The notes beneath the pieces were generated by a model, which worked only from the letters and a program-made list of their open reading frames with translations, made no database searches and had not been told where the DNA came from. A stretch of 64,000 nt of DNA from Streptomyces althioticus (GTDB taxonomy: Bacteria; Actinomycetota; Actinomycetes; Streptomycetales; Streptomycetaceae), in NCBI GenBank assembly GCA_014649355.1, contig BMSW01000023.1, positions 27,290-91,289 on the forward strand. The letters are read 5' to 3'. Made by a program: the position numbers and the translations under genes. Numbering within the stretch: position 1 is the stretch's first letter; each line of letters begins with the position of its first letter. Positions 8,323 through 17,103 of the stretch are shown here, in pieces.

Positions 8323-9567
8323 TCACGCCGTCGTGTCGGCCAGCACCTCCCGTGCCGCGCGCGTCCCCGACGCGAGGGCGCCCTGCACGGAGCCGGTGGC
8401 CCGGTGGTCCCCGCACACGTACCGGCCCGGCCACAGACGGGTGGTGCGGCTCAGCGGCCAGGGCGGCGCCATCGCCGGCAGCGCCCCCTCGACCGTGCGC
8501 ACGTCCACCCGCTGCCAGCCGCCCGTGTCGGTGCCGTACAGCTCGGCGAGCCGCCGGAGCACGGTCCGTTCCCTGCCCGGTTCGTCGGCTCCCAGGACGG
8601 ACGTGGAGATCAGCGCGATGCCCTCGGGGGCGTAGGTGGGGGCGACCCGCGAGAGCACGCAGGTGTTCAGGACGGTGCCGGTGCTGTCCACCCGGAGGAC
8701 GGGTTCGTCGGCGGGGCTCGCGTCGGCGGCGTGGTGGTACGTGGTGACGGTGCGGGTGGCGGGCACGGGCAGCCCCGGCAGCAGCAGTGCGGCGGTCGCC
8801 GGTTCGGTCGCCACCACCACGGCACGGGACGGGATCTCGCTGCCGTCCTCCGTCAGCACCCCGTCGTCGGTGAGGGAGGAGACGGGCGTGCCGAGTCGCA
8901 GGACGCCGTCCGGGAGGCCGGCGGCCAGCTGGGCGGGCACGGCCCCGACGCCCCGGGCCGGCAGGCACAGGGAGCCGCGGACCATGCTGCGCCACACCAG
9001 GTGGAAGAAGCGGGCGGAGGTCTCCAGCCGGTCCTCCAGGAAGACGCCCGAGAGGAACGGCCGGAGGATCTCGTCGACCATGGCGTCCGACACCCCGGCC
9101 CGCTTCAGGGCCCGGGAGGTGGAGCCGTCCCGGCGCCGTCTGACGGCCGACGCCGGCAGCAGGGCGTCCCAGGCGGTGAGCCCGGCCAGCGCGGCCAGGT
9201 CGCGCGCCCCGGGAAGCCGCCCCGGCGTCAGGGCCTCCGACGCGCCGGACTCCCTGGTCGGGTCCACGAGCCGGACGGGGCCCCGCGAGGTGTGCGCGAC
9301 GACACCCGCCGTGAACGGCCGCAGGCGCAGGCTTCCGAGGTCCAGGCGCCGCTTCACCTGCGGGTAGGAGGTGTTGAACACCTGGAACCCGCGGTCCAGC
9401 AGGAACCCGTCCCGCCGGTCCGTGCGCATCCGGCCGCCCACGCCGTCGGACGCCTCCAGCAGCGCCACCCGCCGGCCGGCACGGCACAGGTCCAGCGCGC
9501 ACGCCAGCCCCGCCAGGCCCGCGCCCACGACGACCACGTCCGGCGCCCCGCGACGGTGCTCGCTCAT
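8323..9567 (-). CDS. FAD-dependent amine-oxidase-like oxidoreductase
   Basis: A 414-residue flavoprotein. The N-terminal dinucleotide-binding motif VVVVGAGLAGLACALDL, followed by LLEASDGVGGRMRT (the GG-doublet motif), and the C-terminal RLWPGRYVCGDHRATGSVQGALASG stretch that closes the FAD site identify the protoporphyrinogen-oxidase/amine-oxidase superfamily. The ATG giving MSEHRRG is chosen since the motif begins 11 residues later. It converges on the photolyase gene with a gap of about 33 nt and is divergent from tspO. The substrate is unknown; carotenoid- or porphyrin-related chemistry is only a guess from neighbours. Confidence 0.8.
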   Translation of the reverse strand: MSEHRRGAPDVVVVGAGLAGLACALDLCRAGRRVALLEASDGVGGRMRTDRRDGFLLDRGFQVFNTSYPQVKRRLDLGSLRLRPFTAGVVAHTSRGPVRLVDPTRESGASEALTPGRLPGARDLAALAGLTAWDALLPASAVRRRRDGSTSRALKRAGVSDAMVDEILRPFLSGVFLEDRLETSARFFHLVWRSMVRGSLCLPARGVGAVPAQLAAGLPDGVLRLGTPVSSLTDDGVLTEDGSEIPSRAVVVATEPATAALLLPGLPVPATRTVTTYHHAADASPADEPVLRVDSTGTVLNTCVLSRVAPTYAPEGIALISTSVLGADEPGRERTVLRRLAELYGTDTGGWQRVDVRTVEGALPAMAPPWPLSRTTRLWPGRYVCGDHRATGSVQGALASGTRAAREVLADTTA

Positions 9568-9725
9568 GCTGCTCCTCGGTGGGCCGCCCGGCCGCAGCCG
9601 GGAAGGTCGGGACGCGGCCGCCCGCGCGGCCCTCCCTTCGCCGGTACCCGCGACCGGCGGGCACAGCCCCTCGAGGAAGCCGTTGTCCCCCGGCCGACGC
9701 AACCGGCGTCGCCTCCCGGCGGAAC

Positions 9726-9762
9726 CGGAGGGGGAACGAGCCGTGTGGGTGCTCCCCCTCCG
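9726..9762. promoter_or_regulatory. 9-bp inverted repeat upstream of tspO-like gene
   Basis: CGGAGGGGG (9726-9734) and CCCCCTCCG (9754-9762) form a perfect inverted repeat with a 19-nt loop, ending 34 nt before the TspO start. It may be an operator or a 5' untranslated hairpin; the sequence alone does not decide. Confidence 0.4.
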
Positions 9763-9796
9763 GGCACCCGCTCCCGGTGACCGATCGGAGGACCCC

Positions 9797-10315
9797 ATGG
9801 CCGACCTGCTGAGCGAGGAGACCCGCCGGCCGACCGCCCGCAGCCGCCCGGGATGGCCGACGCTGCTGCTCCTGCTCGCGGTGTGCTACGCGGTGGCCGC
9901 GCTGGGCAGCCTGGCCGCCGCCGACTCCGGCGACACCTACCAGGCGCTCGACCGGCCGCCCTGGGCCCCGCCCGGCTGGCTCTTCGGACCCGTGTGGACC
10001 GTCCTCTACGGCACCATCGCCGTCGCCGCCTGGCTCGCCCTGCGCGGCAGCGACGAGAGGGTCGGGCGCAGGCCCGCCATGATCCTCTGGTCCGTCCAGC
10101 TCGCGCTGAACCTGGCCTGGACCCCGCTCTTCTTCGCCGCCGACGCCTACGGCTGGGCGTTCGCCGAGATCTGCTTCCTGTGGCTCGCGCTGGTCGCCAC
10201 CGTCGTGGCGTTCGCGCGCAGGCGCCGGGCCGCCGCGGTGCTGCTCCTGCCGTACGCGGCCTGGGTGACCTACGCCGCCTCCCTCAACCTGGGCATCTGG
10301 GTGCTCAACTCCTGA
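9797..10315 (+). CDS. tspO: TspO/MBR family membrane protein
   Basis: A 172-residue protein with five predicted membrane helices after a 25-residue charged N-terminus. The hallmark ALDRPPWAPPGWLFGPVWTVLYG between helices 1 and 2 and the Trp/Asn-rich VQLALNLAWTPLFFA identify the TspO/peripheral benzodiazepine receptor family, which binds tetrapyrroles and affects oxidative-stress and pigment responses. A GGAGG ribosome binding site (ATCGGAGGACCCC) precedes the ATG. It converges tail-to-tail with urtE, only 4 nt apart, so no terminator fits between them. The partner flavoprotein is divergent. Confidence 0.88.
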   Translation: MADLLSEETRRPTARSRPGWPTLLLLLAVCYAVAALGSLAAADSGDTYQALDRPPWAPPGWLFGPVWTVLYGTIAVAAWLALRGSDERVGRRPAMILWSVQLALNLAWTPLFFAADAYGWAFAEICFLWLALVATVVAFARRRRAAAVLLLPYAAWVTYAASLNLGIWVLNS

Positions 10316-10319
10316 CGCG

Positions 10320-11012
10320 TCACACGCTGAGCGCCGCCCGTACCGTCCCCTCCGCCTCCGCTCCCCCGTCCCCCGACGAGGTGACGCGTCCGGCCTCCAG
10401 GACGTAGTACCGCCGGGCGGCGCGCATGGCGAAGCCGACGTGCTGTTCGACGAGGAGGACGGAGAGGCCGCCGCGCCGGGTCAGGGCGAGGACGGTCTCC
10501 TCTATCTCGGCGACCACGGACGGCTGGATGCCCTCGGTCGGCTCGTCCAGGAGCAGCAGCCGGGGGCGGGTGATCAGGGCGCGGGCGATGGCGAGCTGCT
10601 GGCGCTGGCCGCCGGAGAGCAGGCCGGCCCGGCGTCCGGACAGCTCGCGCAGGACGGGGAAGAGGTCCAGCGCCTCGGCGACGGCCTCCTTGCCGTCCGG
10701 GCGGCCGTCGGCGACGAGCTGGAGGTTCTCCGCGGTGGTGAGGTGCGGGAAGGACTGCTGTCCCTGCGGCACGTACGCCACCCCGCGGGCGACCCGCCGG
10801 TGCGGGGCGAGGCGGGTGATGTCCTCGCCGTCCAGCAGGACCGTGCCGGCGGACGCCGGGACGAGCCCCATGACGGTGCGCAGCAGGGTGCTCTTGCCGG
10901 CGCCGTTGTGGCCGAGGACGGCCGCGACACCGTCCTCCGGCACCTCGACGGTCACTCCGTGCAGCACGGTGGTGCGGTCGTACCCGGCCCGCACGGACTG
11001 GATTCGCAGCAT
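10320..11012 (-). CDS. urtE: Urea ABC transporter ATP-binding subunit UrtE
   Basis: A 230-residue ABC ATPase. Walker A is LGHNGAGKSTLL near residue 33, the Q-loop is VPQGQQSFPHLT (the double-Gln form typical of UrtE and LivF), the signature is LLSGGQRQQLAIARAL and Walker B is LLLLDEPTEGIQPSVV. It pairs with UrtD to power urea import. It is the last gene of the urtABCDE operon, starting a few bases after urtD. Identification rests on the full five-gene order and on the UrtE-like PTEGIQPSVV after Walker B, which distinguishes it from branched-chain amino acid LivF. Confidence 0.9.
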   Translation of the reverse strand: MLRIQSVRAGYDRTTVLHGVTVEVPEDGVAAVLGHNGAGKSTLLRTVMGLVPASAGTVLLDGEDITRLAPHRRVARGVAYVPQGQQSFPHLTTAENLQLVADGRPDGKEAVAEALDLFPVLRELSGRRAGLLSGGQRQQLAIARALITRPRLLLLDEPTEGIQPSVVAEIEETVLALTRRGGLSVLLVEQHVGFAMRAARRYYVLEAGRVTSSGDGGAEAEGTVRAALSV

Positions 11013-11017
11013 GGGTG

Positions 11018-11797
11018 TCACGCCTCCTCGGGGACGGGTACGGCGGCGGCCTGGGCTTCCGGCTCGGAGGCGCGGCCCAGGTAGACCTCCTGGACGCGGG
11101 CGTCGGCCTGCACCTCGGCGACGGAGCCCTCGCTCAGCACCTTGCCGGCGTGCAGGACGCTGACGCTGCGCGCGAAGGAGCGCATGAAGTCCATGTCGTG
11201 CTCGATGACGACGACCGTGCGGTCCCCGCTGATCCGCCGCAGCAGCCGCCCGGTGGCCTCGCGTTCGTCGTGGCTCATGCCGGCGACGGGCTCGTCGAGC
11301 AGCAGCAGCCGTACGTCCTTCACCAGCAGCATGCCGATCTCCAGCCACTGCTTCTGGCCGTGCGCGAGCACGCCCGCCGGGCGGTCGCGCAGGGCGGTGA
11401 GGCCGGTGGTCTCCAGCGCGCGGGTCACCTCCTCGGGGACGCCCTTGCGGCGGCGCAGCATGGTCAGCGGACCGCGCCCTGCCCCGGCCGCGATGTCGAG
11501 GTTCTGCAGGACGGTCAGCTCCTCGAAGACCGTCGCGGTCTGGAAGGTGCGGCCGATCCCGAGGCGCGCGACGCGGTGCACGGGCCGCCCCAGCAGTTCC
11601 TCACCGCCGAAGCGGACCGACCCGCTCGCCCTGACCAGACCGGTGACCGCGTCGACGAGGGTGGTCTTGCCGGCGCCGTTGGGTCCGATGAGGAAGCGCA
11701 GGTCACCGGGGAGGATGTCCAGGTCGACGCCGTCGACGGCCGTGAACCCGTCGAACGTCACCCGCAGGCCGCGTACGGTCAGTCCCTCGCCGCTCAT
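11018..11797 (-). CDS. urtD: Urea ABC transporter ATP-binding subunit UrtD
   Basis: A 259-residue ABC ATPase with Walker A IGPNGAGKTTLVDAVTG, signature LAHGQKQWLEIGMLL (the LAHGQKQWLEI form is characteristic of UrtD) and Walker B VRLLLLDEPVAGMSHDE. The C-terminal VLHAGKVLSEGSVAEVQADARVQEVYLG matches the LivG/UrtD end. It forms the heterodimeric motor with UrtE. Its ATG overlaps the urtC stop by 4 nt, showing tight coupling. Substrate urea is inferred from family, not tested. Confidence 0.92.
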   Translation of the reverse strand: MSGEGLTVRGLRVTFDGFTAVDGVDLDILPGDLRFLIGPNGAGKTTLVDAVTGLVRASGSVRFGGEELLGRPVHRVARLGIGRTFQTATVFEELTVLQNLDIAAGAGRGPLTMLRRRKGVPEEVTRALETTGLTALRDRPAGVLAHGQKQWLEIGMLLVKDVRLLLLDEPVAGMSHDEREATGRLLRRISGDRTVVVIEHDMDFMRSFARSVSVLHAGKVLSEGSVAEVQADARVQEVYLGRASEPEAQAAAVPVPEEA

Positions 11798-12930
11798 GCC
11801 GCTCCTTCCGTCGCGGGGTCGTGGGTGTGCCGTTTCCGCCGCAGCACGGTCACCAGGGAGGCGAGTCCGCCGGGCAGGAAGCCGACGGCCACCACGAACA
11901 GCAGTCCCTGGAGGTAGGTCCACGCGGCGGGGTAGGCGTCCGACAGCGTGGACTGGGTCCAGGCGACGGCGATCGCGCCGACGACCGCGCCCAGCAGACT
12001 CGCGCGCCCGCCGACGGCCGCGCCGATGACGAAGCCGATGGACGGCACGATGCCGATCAGCGCCGGGGAGATGATCCCGACGGCGGGCACGAAGAGGGCG
12101 CCGGCGAGGCCCGCCATGCCGGCCGCGACGACGTACGCCACCAGCTTCACGTTGGCGGGGTTGTAGCCGAGGAAGCGCACGCGCTCCTCCGAGTCCCGTA
12201 CGGCCACGAGGAGTTCGCCGTAGCGGCTGACGAAGAGCTGGCGCGCCGCGGCCATCAGCAGCAGGAGCACGGCCGCGACGATCACGTACACCATCCGCTG
12301 GTTGACCGGGTCGCCCAGGTCGTAGCCGAAGAAGCCCTGGATGTCGGTGAGGCCGTTGGTGCCGCCCGTGGTGGCCTGCTGGCCGACCAGCCAGATGGCG
12401 AACGCGGCGGCCAGCGCCTGGCTGAGGATCGCGAAGTACGCGCCCCTGACCCGGCGGCGGAAGACGAAGAAGCCGAGCAGCGCGGCCACCGCCATCGGCA
12501 GCAGCACGGTCATCGCGAGGGCGAAGGCCGGGTTCGCGAACGGCTTCCACCACCACGGCAGCGCGTCGCCGGTGCCGTAGAGCCGCATGAAGTCGGGGAG
12601 GGTCTCGCCGGTGACGGCGGCGTCGGCGAGCTTGAGGTGCATCGCCATGGCGTAGCCGCCGAGTCCGAAGAAGACGCCCTGGCCGAGGACCAGCAGCCCA
12701 CCGCGGCCCCAGGCGAGGCTGACGCCGACGGCGACGATGGCGTAACACAGGTACTTGGCCAGGAGGTTGAGCCGGAAGTCGGAGAGGACGAGCGGGGCGA
12801 TCCCGAGCAGGAGCAGGGCGCCGAGGAGGAAGGCGCCGGGGACGCGGAAGCGTTCCAGGAGCGGCGCCGGGGGCTCGGTGACCGGTGGCTTCGTGGCCGT
12901 CTTCCCGGCCGGGGGTGTCGTTGTGGTCAT
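11794..12930 (-). CDS. urtC: Urea ABC transporter permease UrtC
   Basis: A 378-residue inner-membrane permease of the LivM/UrtC type with about nine hydrophobic segments. UrtC-like features include DFRLNLLAKYLCYAIVAVGV, WGRGGLLVLGQGVFFGLGGY and the long insertion with FMRLYGTGDALPWWWKPF between helices. It would form the translocation channel with UrtB. Start and stop both overlap neighbours in ATGA fashion (urtB upstream, urtD downstream). The C-terminus ends in a basic, His-containing tail. Confidence 0.92.
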   Translation of the reverse strand: MTTTTPPAGKTATKPPVTEPPAPLLERFRVPGAFLLGALLLLGIAPLVLSDFRLNLLAKYLCYAIVAVGVSLAWGRGGLLVLGQGVFFGLGGYAMAMHLKLADAAVTGETLPDFMRLYGTGDALPWWWKPFANPAFALAMTVLLPMAVAALLGFFVFRRRVRGAYFAILSQALAAAFAIWLVGQQATTGGTNGLTDIQGFFGYDLGDPVNQRMVYVIVAAVLLLLMAAARQLFVSRYGELLVAVRDSEERVRFLGYNPANVKLVAYVVAAGMAGLAGALFVPAVGIISPALIGIVPSIGFVIGAAVGGRASLLGAVVGAIAVAWTQSTLSDAYPAAWTYLQGLLFVVAVGFLPGGLASLVTVLRRKRHTHDPATEGAA

Positions 12931-13811
12931 GCGAGGCTCCGGGTGCGCAGTGTGTACAGGCCCTGGGGTCGCCACTGGAGGAACACGACGATCGCGACGA
13001 GCACGACGACCTTGGCGACGCTGACGGTGGTGGAGTACTCCAGCACCGACTGGAGCACCCCGAGCGCGAAGGCCGTGATGACGGCGCCCTTGAGCTGGGC
13101 GATGCCGCCGACGACCACGACGAGGAAGGCGTCGACGATGTAGTTGGTGCCCATCGTCGGGCCGATCGGACCGACGAGGGTGAGCGCGACGCCGGCCACG
13201 CCCGCGAGGCCCGAGCCGATGAAGAAGGTGGTGCGGTCGACGCGCCCGGTGGCGATGCCGGACACCTCGGCGAGGTCGCGGTTCTGGACGACGGCCCGGA
13301 TGCGCCGCCCGAGCGGGGTGAGCCGCAGGATCAGCGTGAGGGCGAGGACGCACAGCAGGGCGAGGCCGAGGATGAACAGCCGGTTGTTGGCGAGGGTGAC
13401 ACCGCCCACGGTGATGTGCCCGGTGAGCAGGTCGGGGGCGGTGGTCTGCACGTTGGGGGCGCCGAAGACGTCCCGGGCGAGCTGCTGGAGCATCAGGGAG
13501 ACGCCCCAGGTGACCAGCAGGGTGTCCAGCGGGCGGGTGTACAGCCGCCGGATGAGCAGCCACTCCAGGAGGGCGCCCGTCGCTCCGGCGACGAGGAAGG
13601 CGAGCGGCAGGGCGACGAGCAGGGAGACGCCCGCGCCGCCGACCGCCTGCTGGAGCACGTAGGTGGTGTAGGCGCCGGCCATGATGAACTCGCCGTGCGC
13701 CATGTTGATGACGCCCATCTGCCCGAACGTGAGGGTGAGTCCGAGGGCGATGAGCAGCAGCACGGCACCGATGCTGATGCCGGTGAAGGACTGGTTGAGG
13801 ACGACCGTCAT
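12927..13811 (-). CDS. urtB: Urea ABC transporter permease UrtB
   Basis: A 294-residue LivH/UrtB-type permease with about eight hydrophobic segments. The start LNQSFTGISIGAVLLLIALGL and the loop GQMGVINMAHGEFIMAGAY (the conserved AHGEF) are typical. It partners with UrtC. The gene begins about 100 nt after the urtA stop; that GC-rich spacer can fold (GGGCCCG/CGGGCCC repeats), which is common behind highly expressed binding-protein genes and may uncouple their transcript levels. Confidence 0.92.
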   Translation of the reverse strand: MTVVLNQSFTGISIGAVLLLIALGLTLTFGQMGVINMAHGEFIMAGAYTTYVLQQAVGGAGVSLLVALPLAFLVAGATGALLEWLLIRRLYTRPLDTLLVTWGVSLMLQQLARDVFGAPNVQTTAPDLLTGHITVGGVTLANNRLFILGLALLCVLALTLILRLTPLGRRIRAVVQNRDLAEVSGIATGRVDRTTFFIGSGLAGVAGVALTLVGPIGPTMGTNYIVDAFLVVVVGGIAQLKGAVITAFALGVLQSVLEYSTTVSVAKVVVLVAIVVFLQWRPQGLYTLRTRSLA

Positions 13812-13913
13812 GAGGCGGCTCCGGGTCGGGAACGGGGGGTGCGGGCGCGGGGCGGGCCCGAGGCGGGCCCGGCCTGCCGGGGGGCGGGGCGCCGCCGTGA
13901 GGGACCGGCGGGC

Positions 13914-15167
13914 TCAGGAGAGGCCGGAGGCCCAGTCGTAGCCCTTCAGGTACGGGTCCGGCTTGATCGGGGCGCCCGAGTTCCACACCTCGGTGATCAG
14001 GCCGTTCGCGCCGACCTTGCCGATGCGCGCCGTCTTGTGGACGTGCTGGGTGGCGCCGTCGACGGTGACCTTGCCCTCGGGGGCGTCGAAGGTGATGCCG
14101 TCGGCGGCGGCCTTCACGTCGTCCACGTCGAAGGAGCCGGCCTTCTCGGCCATCGCCGCCCACAGGTGCACGGAGGTGTAGGCGGCCTCCATCGGGTCCG
14201 ACGTCGGCTTGTCCTTGCCGTAGGCCGCCTGGTACGCCTTCACGAACGCGGCGTTCGCCGCGCCGGGGGTGGTCTGGTAGTAGTTCCAGGCGGTGAGCTG
14301 GCCCTCCAGGTACTGGGTGCCGATGGACTTGACCTCCTCCTCGGCGATCGACACCGACAGCACCGGCAGGCTCTTCGCGGTGAGCCCGGCGGACTTGTAC
14401 TCCTTGAAGAAGGCCACGTTGCTGTCGCCGTTGAGGGTGTTGAACACGGCGTCCGCGCCGGCGCCCTTGACCTTGTTCACGATGGTGCTGAACTCGGTGG
14501 AGCCGAGCGGCGCGTAGTCCTCGCCGACCACCTCCATGCCGTTGGCCTTCGCGTACGCCCGGATCTCCTTGTTGGCGGTGCGCGGGAAGACGTAGTCGCT
14601 GCCGACCAGGTACAGCCGGGTGAGGCCCTGCTTCTTGAGGTAGTCCAGGCCGGGCACGATCTGCTGGTTGGTGGTGGCGCCGACGTAGAAGATGTACGGG
14701 GACTGCTCAAGGCCCTCGTACTGCACCGGGTAGAACAGCAGCGACTTGTTCCGCTCGAAGACCGGCTTGACCGCCTTGCGGCTGGCGGAGGTCCAGCAGC
14801 CGAAGGTGGCGACGACCTTGTCCTCGGTGATCAGGGTCTGCGCCTTCTCGGCGAAGGTGGGCCAGTCGGAGGCGCCGTCCTGGCTGACCGGCTTCAGTTT
14901 CTTGCCGAGGACCCCGCCGGCGGCGTTGATCTCCTTGACGGCGAGGAGAAGCGCGTTGTGCACGGTCACCTCGCTGATGGCCATGGTGCCGGACAGCGAA
15001 TTCAGCAGGCCCACTTTCACGGTGTCGCCGGAGGTGTCGGCCTTCGCGCCGGAGGCGGCGGACGTGTCGCTTCCGGTCTTGGCGCCGCACGCGCCGAGAG
15101 CGGCGGAGGTGCCGAGGACGGAGAGACCGGTCAGAAGACCGCGCCTGCTGATGCTGAGGCCGGACAT
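13914..15167 (-). CDS. urtA: Urea ABC transporter substrate-binding protein UrtA
   Basis: A 417-residue secreted lipoprotein. It begins MSGLSISRRGLLTGLSVLGT with a twin-arginine motif and a lipobox-like Leu-Gly-Ala-Cys near residue 28 (AALGACG), so it would be anchored outside the membrane. The mature part starts DTVKVGLLNSLSGTMAISE, typical of type I periplasmic binding proteins of the UrtA group, with VSQDGASDWPTFAEKAQTL and FGCWTSASRKAVKPVFE. A clear AAGGAGG site precedes the ATG. It is the first gene of the importer operon and is divergent from a MarR gene. Confidence 0.93.
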   Translation of the reverse strand: MSGLSISRRGLLTGLSVLGTSAALGACGAKTGSDTSAASGAKADTSGDTVKVGLLNSLSGTMAISEVTVHNALLLAVKEINAAGGVLGKKLKPVSQDGASDWPTFAEKAQTLITEDKVVATFGCWTSASRKAVKPVFERNKSLLFYPVQYEGLEQSPYIFYVGATTNQQIVPGLDYLKKQGLTRLYLVGSDYVFPRTANKEIRAYAKANGMEVVGEDYAPLGSTEFSTIVNKVKGAGADAVFNTLNGDSNVAFFKEYKSAGLTAKSLPVLSVSIAEEEVKSIGTQYLEGQLTAWNYYQTTPGAANAAFVKAYQAAYGKDKPTSDPMEAAYTSVHLWAAMAEKAGSFDVDDVKAAADGITFDAPEGKVTVDGATQHVHKTARIGKVGANGLITEVWNSGAPIKPDPYLKGYDWASGLS

Positions 15168-15270
15168 GCGGAACCTCCTTGCCCAGAAGGGCTCTTGAGG
15201 GAACTGGGGACGGAGTGGGCGGGCCCTCCGGGCCGGTCGCCGAAGTGCGTCCACAGCCTGGGGCGGAACT

Positions 15271-15299
15271 GTTTCCCCGGTGTTTCCGCGCAATTGACG
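15271..15299. promoter_or_regulatory. Possible GlnR-type half sites upstream of urtA
   Basis: Read on the minus strand, GTCAA is followed by GAAAC, six bases, and a second GAAAC. This resembles GlnR nitrogen-regulator boxes (GTnAC/GAAAC half sites spaced by 6), and urt operons are known nitrogen-regulated targets. The first half site is spaced by 7 rather than 6 and ends in AA, so the match is partial. Confidence 0.35.
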
Positions 15300-15451
15300 A
15301 ACCGTATCCAACGGCTTTTTCGCGTCCCTTTATTGCTTTCACGGGAAAGGATCAGTTCGCGTCAATGCCCTGTAATACGCGTGCCGTCGGCAGGTACGCT
15401 CGACGTGTCCCCAGGGCGGGGGCGTACCCCGGACGCATGCTGAGGAGTGCG

Positions 15452-15940
15452 ATGGCGAGGCGGCCCCGGCGGCCCGAGGAACTGCTTCATCTGCTGACGC
15501 GGGCCGAGCGCCTCTCGGTGGAGCGGATCCGGTCCGTGCTCGACGAGTTCGGCTGTTCCGCTGAGGCGTGGCGGGTGCTAGACCTGCTCTCCGACGGCGC
15601 GGGGCACAACATGACCGCCGTCGCCGAGCACGCGTTCCTGCCGGCGCCGACGCTGACGAAGCTGGTCGACCAGCTCGTCGACGACAACCTGGTGTTCCGC
15701 CGCATCGATCCGGCGGACCGGCGCCGTGTCCTGGCGCAGCTCACCCCGCGGGGCCTGGAGCGGTGGCAGCAGGTGTCGCGCGCGGTGCGGGCGCGGTGGG
15801 CGGAGGCGGAACCCTTGGCCCCGGAGGACGAGGACGCGCTGCGGACCCTGCTGGCGCGGCTCGGCGACGCGTGGGAGGGGACTCCGGCGGAGGGGATCAC
15901 AAGAGCTGCCGCGGCGCGCGCAGTTGGGCGAGGACGGTGA
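15452..15940 (+). CDS. MarR-family transcriptional regulator
   Basis: A 162-residue winged-helix regulator. The core has EAWRVLDLLSDGAGHNMTAVAEHAF followed by PAPTLTKLVDQLVDDNLVFRR, the recognition helix, and DPADRRRVLAQLTPRGLE, the Asp-Arg-Arg wing of MarR proteins. ATG 15452 is chosen because a GAGGAG site lies 5-6 nt before it; an in-frame ATG at 15437 has none. It is divergent from urtA and its 3' end overlaps the convergent UrtA-like gene by 44 nt, an unusual arrangement that makes antisense effects possible. It may control the urt operon or the neighbouring binding protein; the ligand is unknown. Confidence 0.85.
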   Translation: MARRPRRPEELLHLLTRAERLSVERIRSVLDEFGCSAEAWRVLDLLSDGAGHNMTAVAEHAFLPAPTLTKLVDQLVDDNLVFRRIDPADRRRVLAQLTPRGLERWQQVSRAVRARWAEAEPLAPEDEDALRTLLARLGDAWEGTPAEGITRAAAARAVGRGR

Positions 15941-17024
15941 AGTCCAGGCCGTCCGCCCGCGCGAGATAGATGCGCTGGCGCACATGCCGTCCGTCGAGGC
16001 CGAGCAGCCCGCGCGGCCCTTCGTAGCGGACGTCGCCGGCGGCCGCGCCGATGGCGGACACGTCGAGGGTGCGGGCCCGCTCGACGAGCGCGGCGAGCAG
16101 CAGCACGCCCTCGTAGCAGGACTCGCCGAGGCTGCCCGGCACGGGCGCGTCGACGCCGAAGCGGGCGGCGTACCGTCCGTGGAAGTCGAGGGTGTTGCCG
16201 TCGGCGAGCGAGGCGAAGTACCCGGCCGTGCTGAAGAGGTCGACGGTGGCCTCGGGGCCACTGGCCAGCAGCATGTTCTCGTCCATGAGCGTGGACAGCC
16301 GCAGGCAGCGCCGGTCGAGTCCTGCTGCGGCGAACGCGCGGTTGAAGCGGACGGCGTCGCTGCCGACGAGGAGCACGATCACCCCGTCGGCGTCGGCGCG
16401 CTCGATGCGCCGCAGCAACGCGGCGAACTCGTCGGCGCCGAGCGGGAGATACTCCTCGCCGCAGACGCGTCCCCGGCTCTCGCGGGCGTAGCGCCGGGCG
16501 GCGCGGGCGGTGCGCCGGGGCCACACGTAGTCGTTGCCGACGACGAACCAGCGGCGCACGCCTCGCTCCTCGGCGAGCAGCCGCATCGCGGGGAGCAGCT
16601 GCCAGGAGGGTGTCTCGCCGGCGAGGTAGACGCCGTCGGTGCGCTCGCCGCCCTCGTACAGGGCGGTGTAGACGTACGGCACGCGGTGCGCGATGCGCGG
16701 GGCGACGGCCTGCCGTACGGAGGAGATGTGCCAGCCGGTGACGCCGTGCACGGCGCCGGTGGCGACGAGGGCCTCGACCTCGTCGGCGACCTGCCGTGGA
16801 TCGGCGCCCCCGTCGACCTCCAGCAGCCGTAACTCCCTGCCGAGCACGCCGCCGGCCCTGTTGACCTCCTCGGCGGCGAGCTGTGCGCAGGACTCGCAGG
16901 TGGGTCCGAAGATGCCCGCGGGCCCCCGCATCGGATACACGAGGGCGACGTTCAGGGCCGACCCGTCGGCCGTGAACCACTCGGGGGTCCGGAGGCGGGG
17001 CGTCGGCCTGTGCATGGCCCACAT
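15897..17024 (-). CDS. UrtA/AmiC-like ligand-binding protein without signal peptide
   Basis: About 375 residues of type I periplasmic-binding fold: NVALVYPMRGPAGIFGPTCE near the start, AAEEVNRAGGVLGRELRLLEVDG, VTGWHISSVRQAVAPR and RRWFVVGNDYVWPRRTARAARRYA. The relationship is to UrtA and amide-binding AmiC. No hydrophobic leader or lipobox precedes the domain, so the protein is probably cytoplasmic, as AmiC is, and could act as a ligand sensor controlling a partner. The start is uncertain: ATG codons at 17024 and 17015 and a TTG at 17051 lack convincing ribosome sites. Its 3' end overlaps marR on the opposite strand. Confidence 0.75.
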   Translation of the reverse strand: MWAMHRPTPRLRTPEWFTADGSALNVALVYPMRGPAGIFGPTCESCAQLAAEEVNRAGGVLGRELRLLEVDGGADPRQVADEVEALVATGAVHGVTGWHISSVRQAVAPRIAHRVPYVYTALYEGGERTDGVYLAGETPSWQLLPAMRLLAEERGVRRWFVVGNDYVWPRRTARAARRYARESRGRVCGEEYLPLGADEFAALLRRIERADADGVIVLLVGSDAVRFNRAFAAAGLDRRCLRLSTLMDENMLLASGPEATVDLFSTAGYFASLADGNTLDFHGRYAARFGVDAPVPGSLGESCYEGVLLLAALVERARTLDVSAIGAAAGDVRYEGPRGLLGLDGRHVRQRIYLARADGLDFTVLAQLRAPRQLL

Positions 17025-17103
17025 GATGGCGGGCGGAGTGGAGCTCCCCAACCGGCGGTTCGCAGGGTGAGACCGCCGGCCGGGGAGGGCGAGGTGTCCG
17101 GGG

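Noticed and set aside
12885..15443. An 852-codon open frame opposite urtA and urtB
   Set aside because: The urt genes on the other strand have full family motifs; the opposite frame is low-complexity Gly/Asp/Glu/Val sequence.
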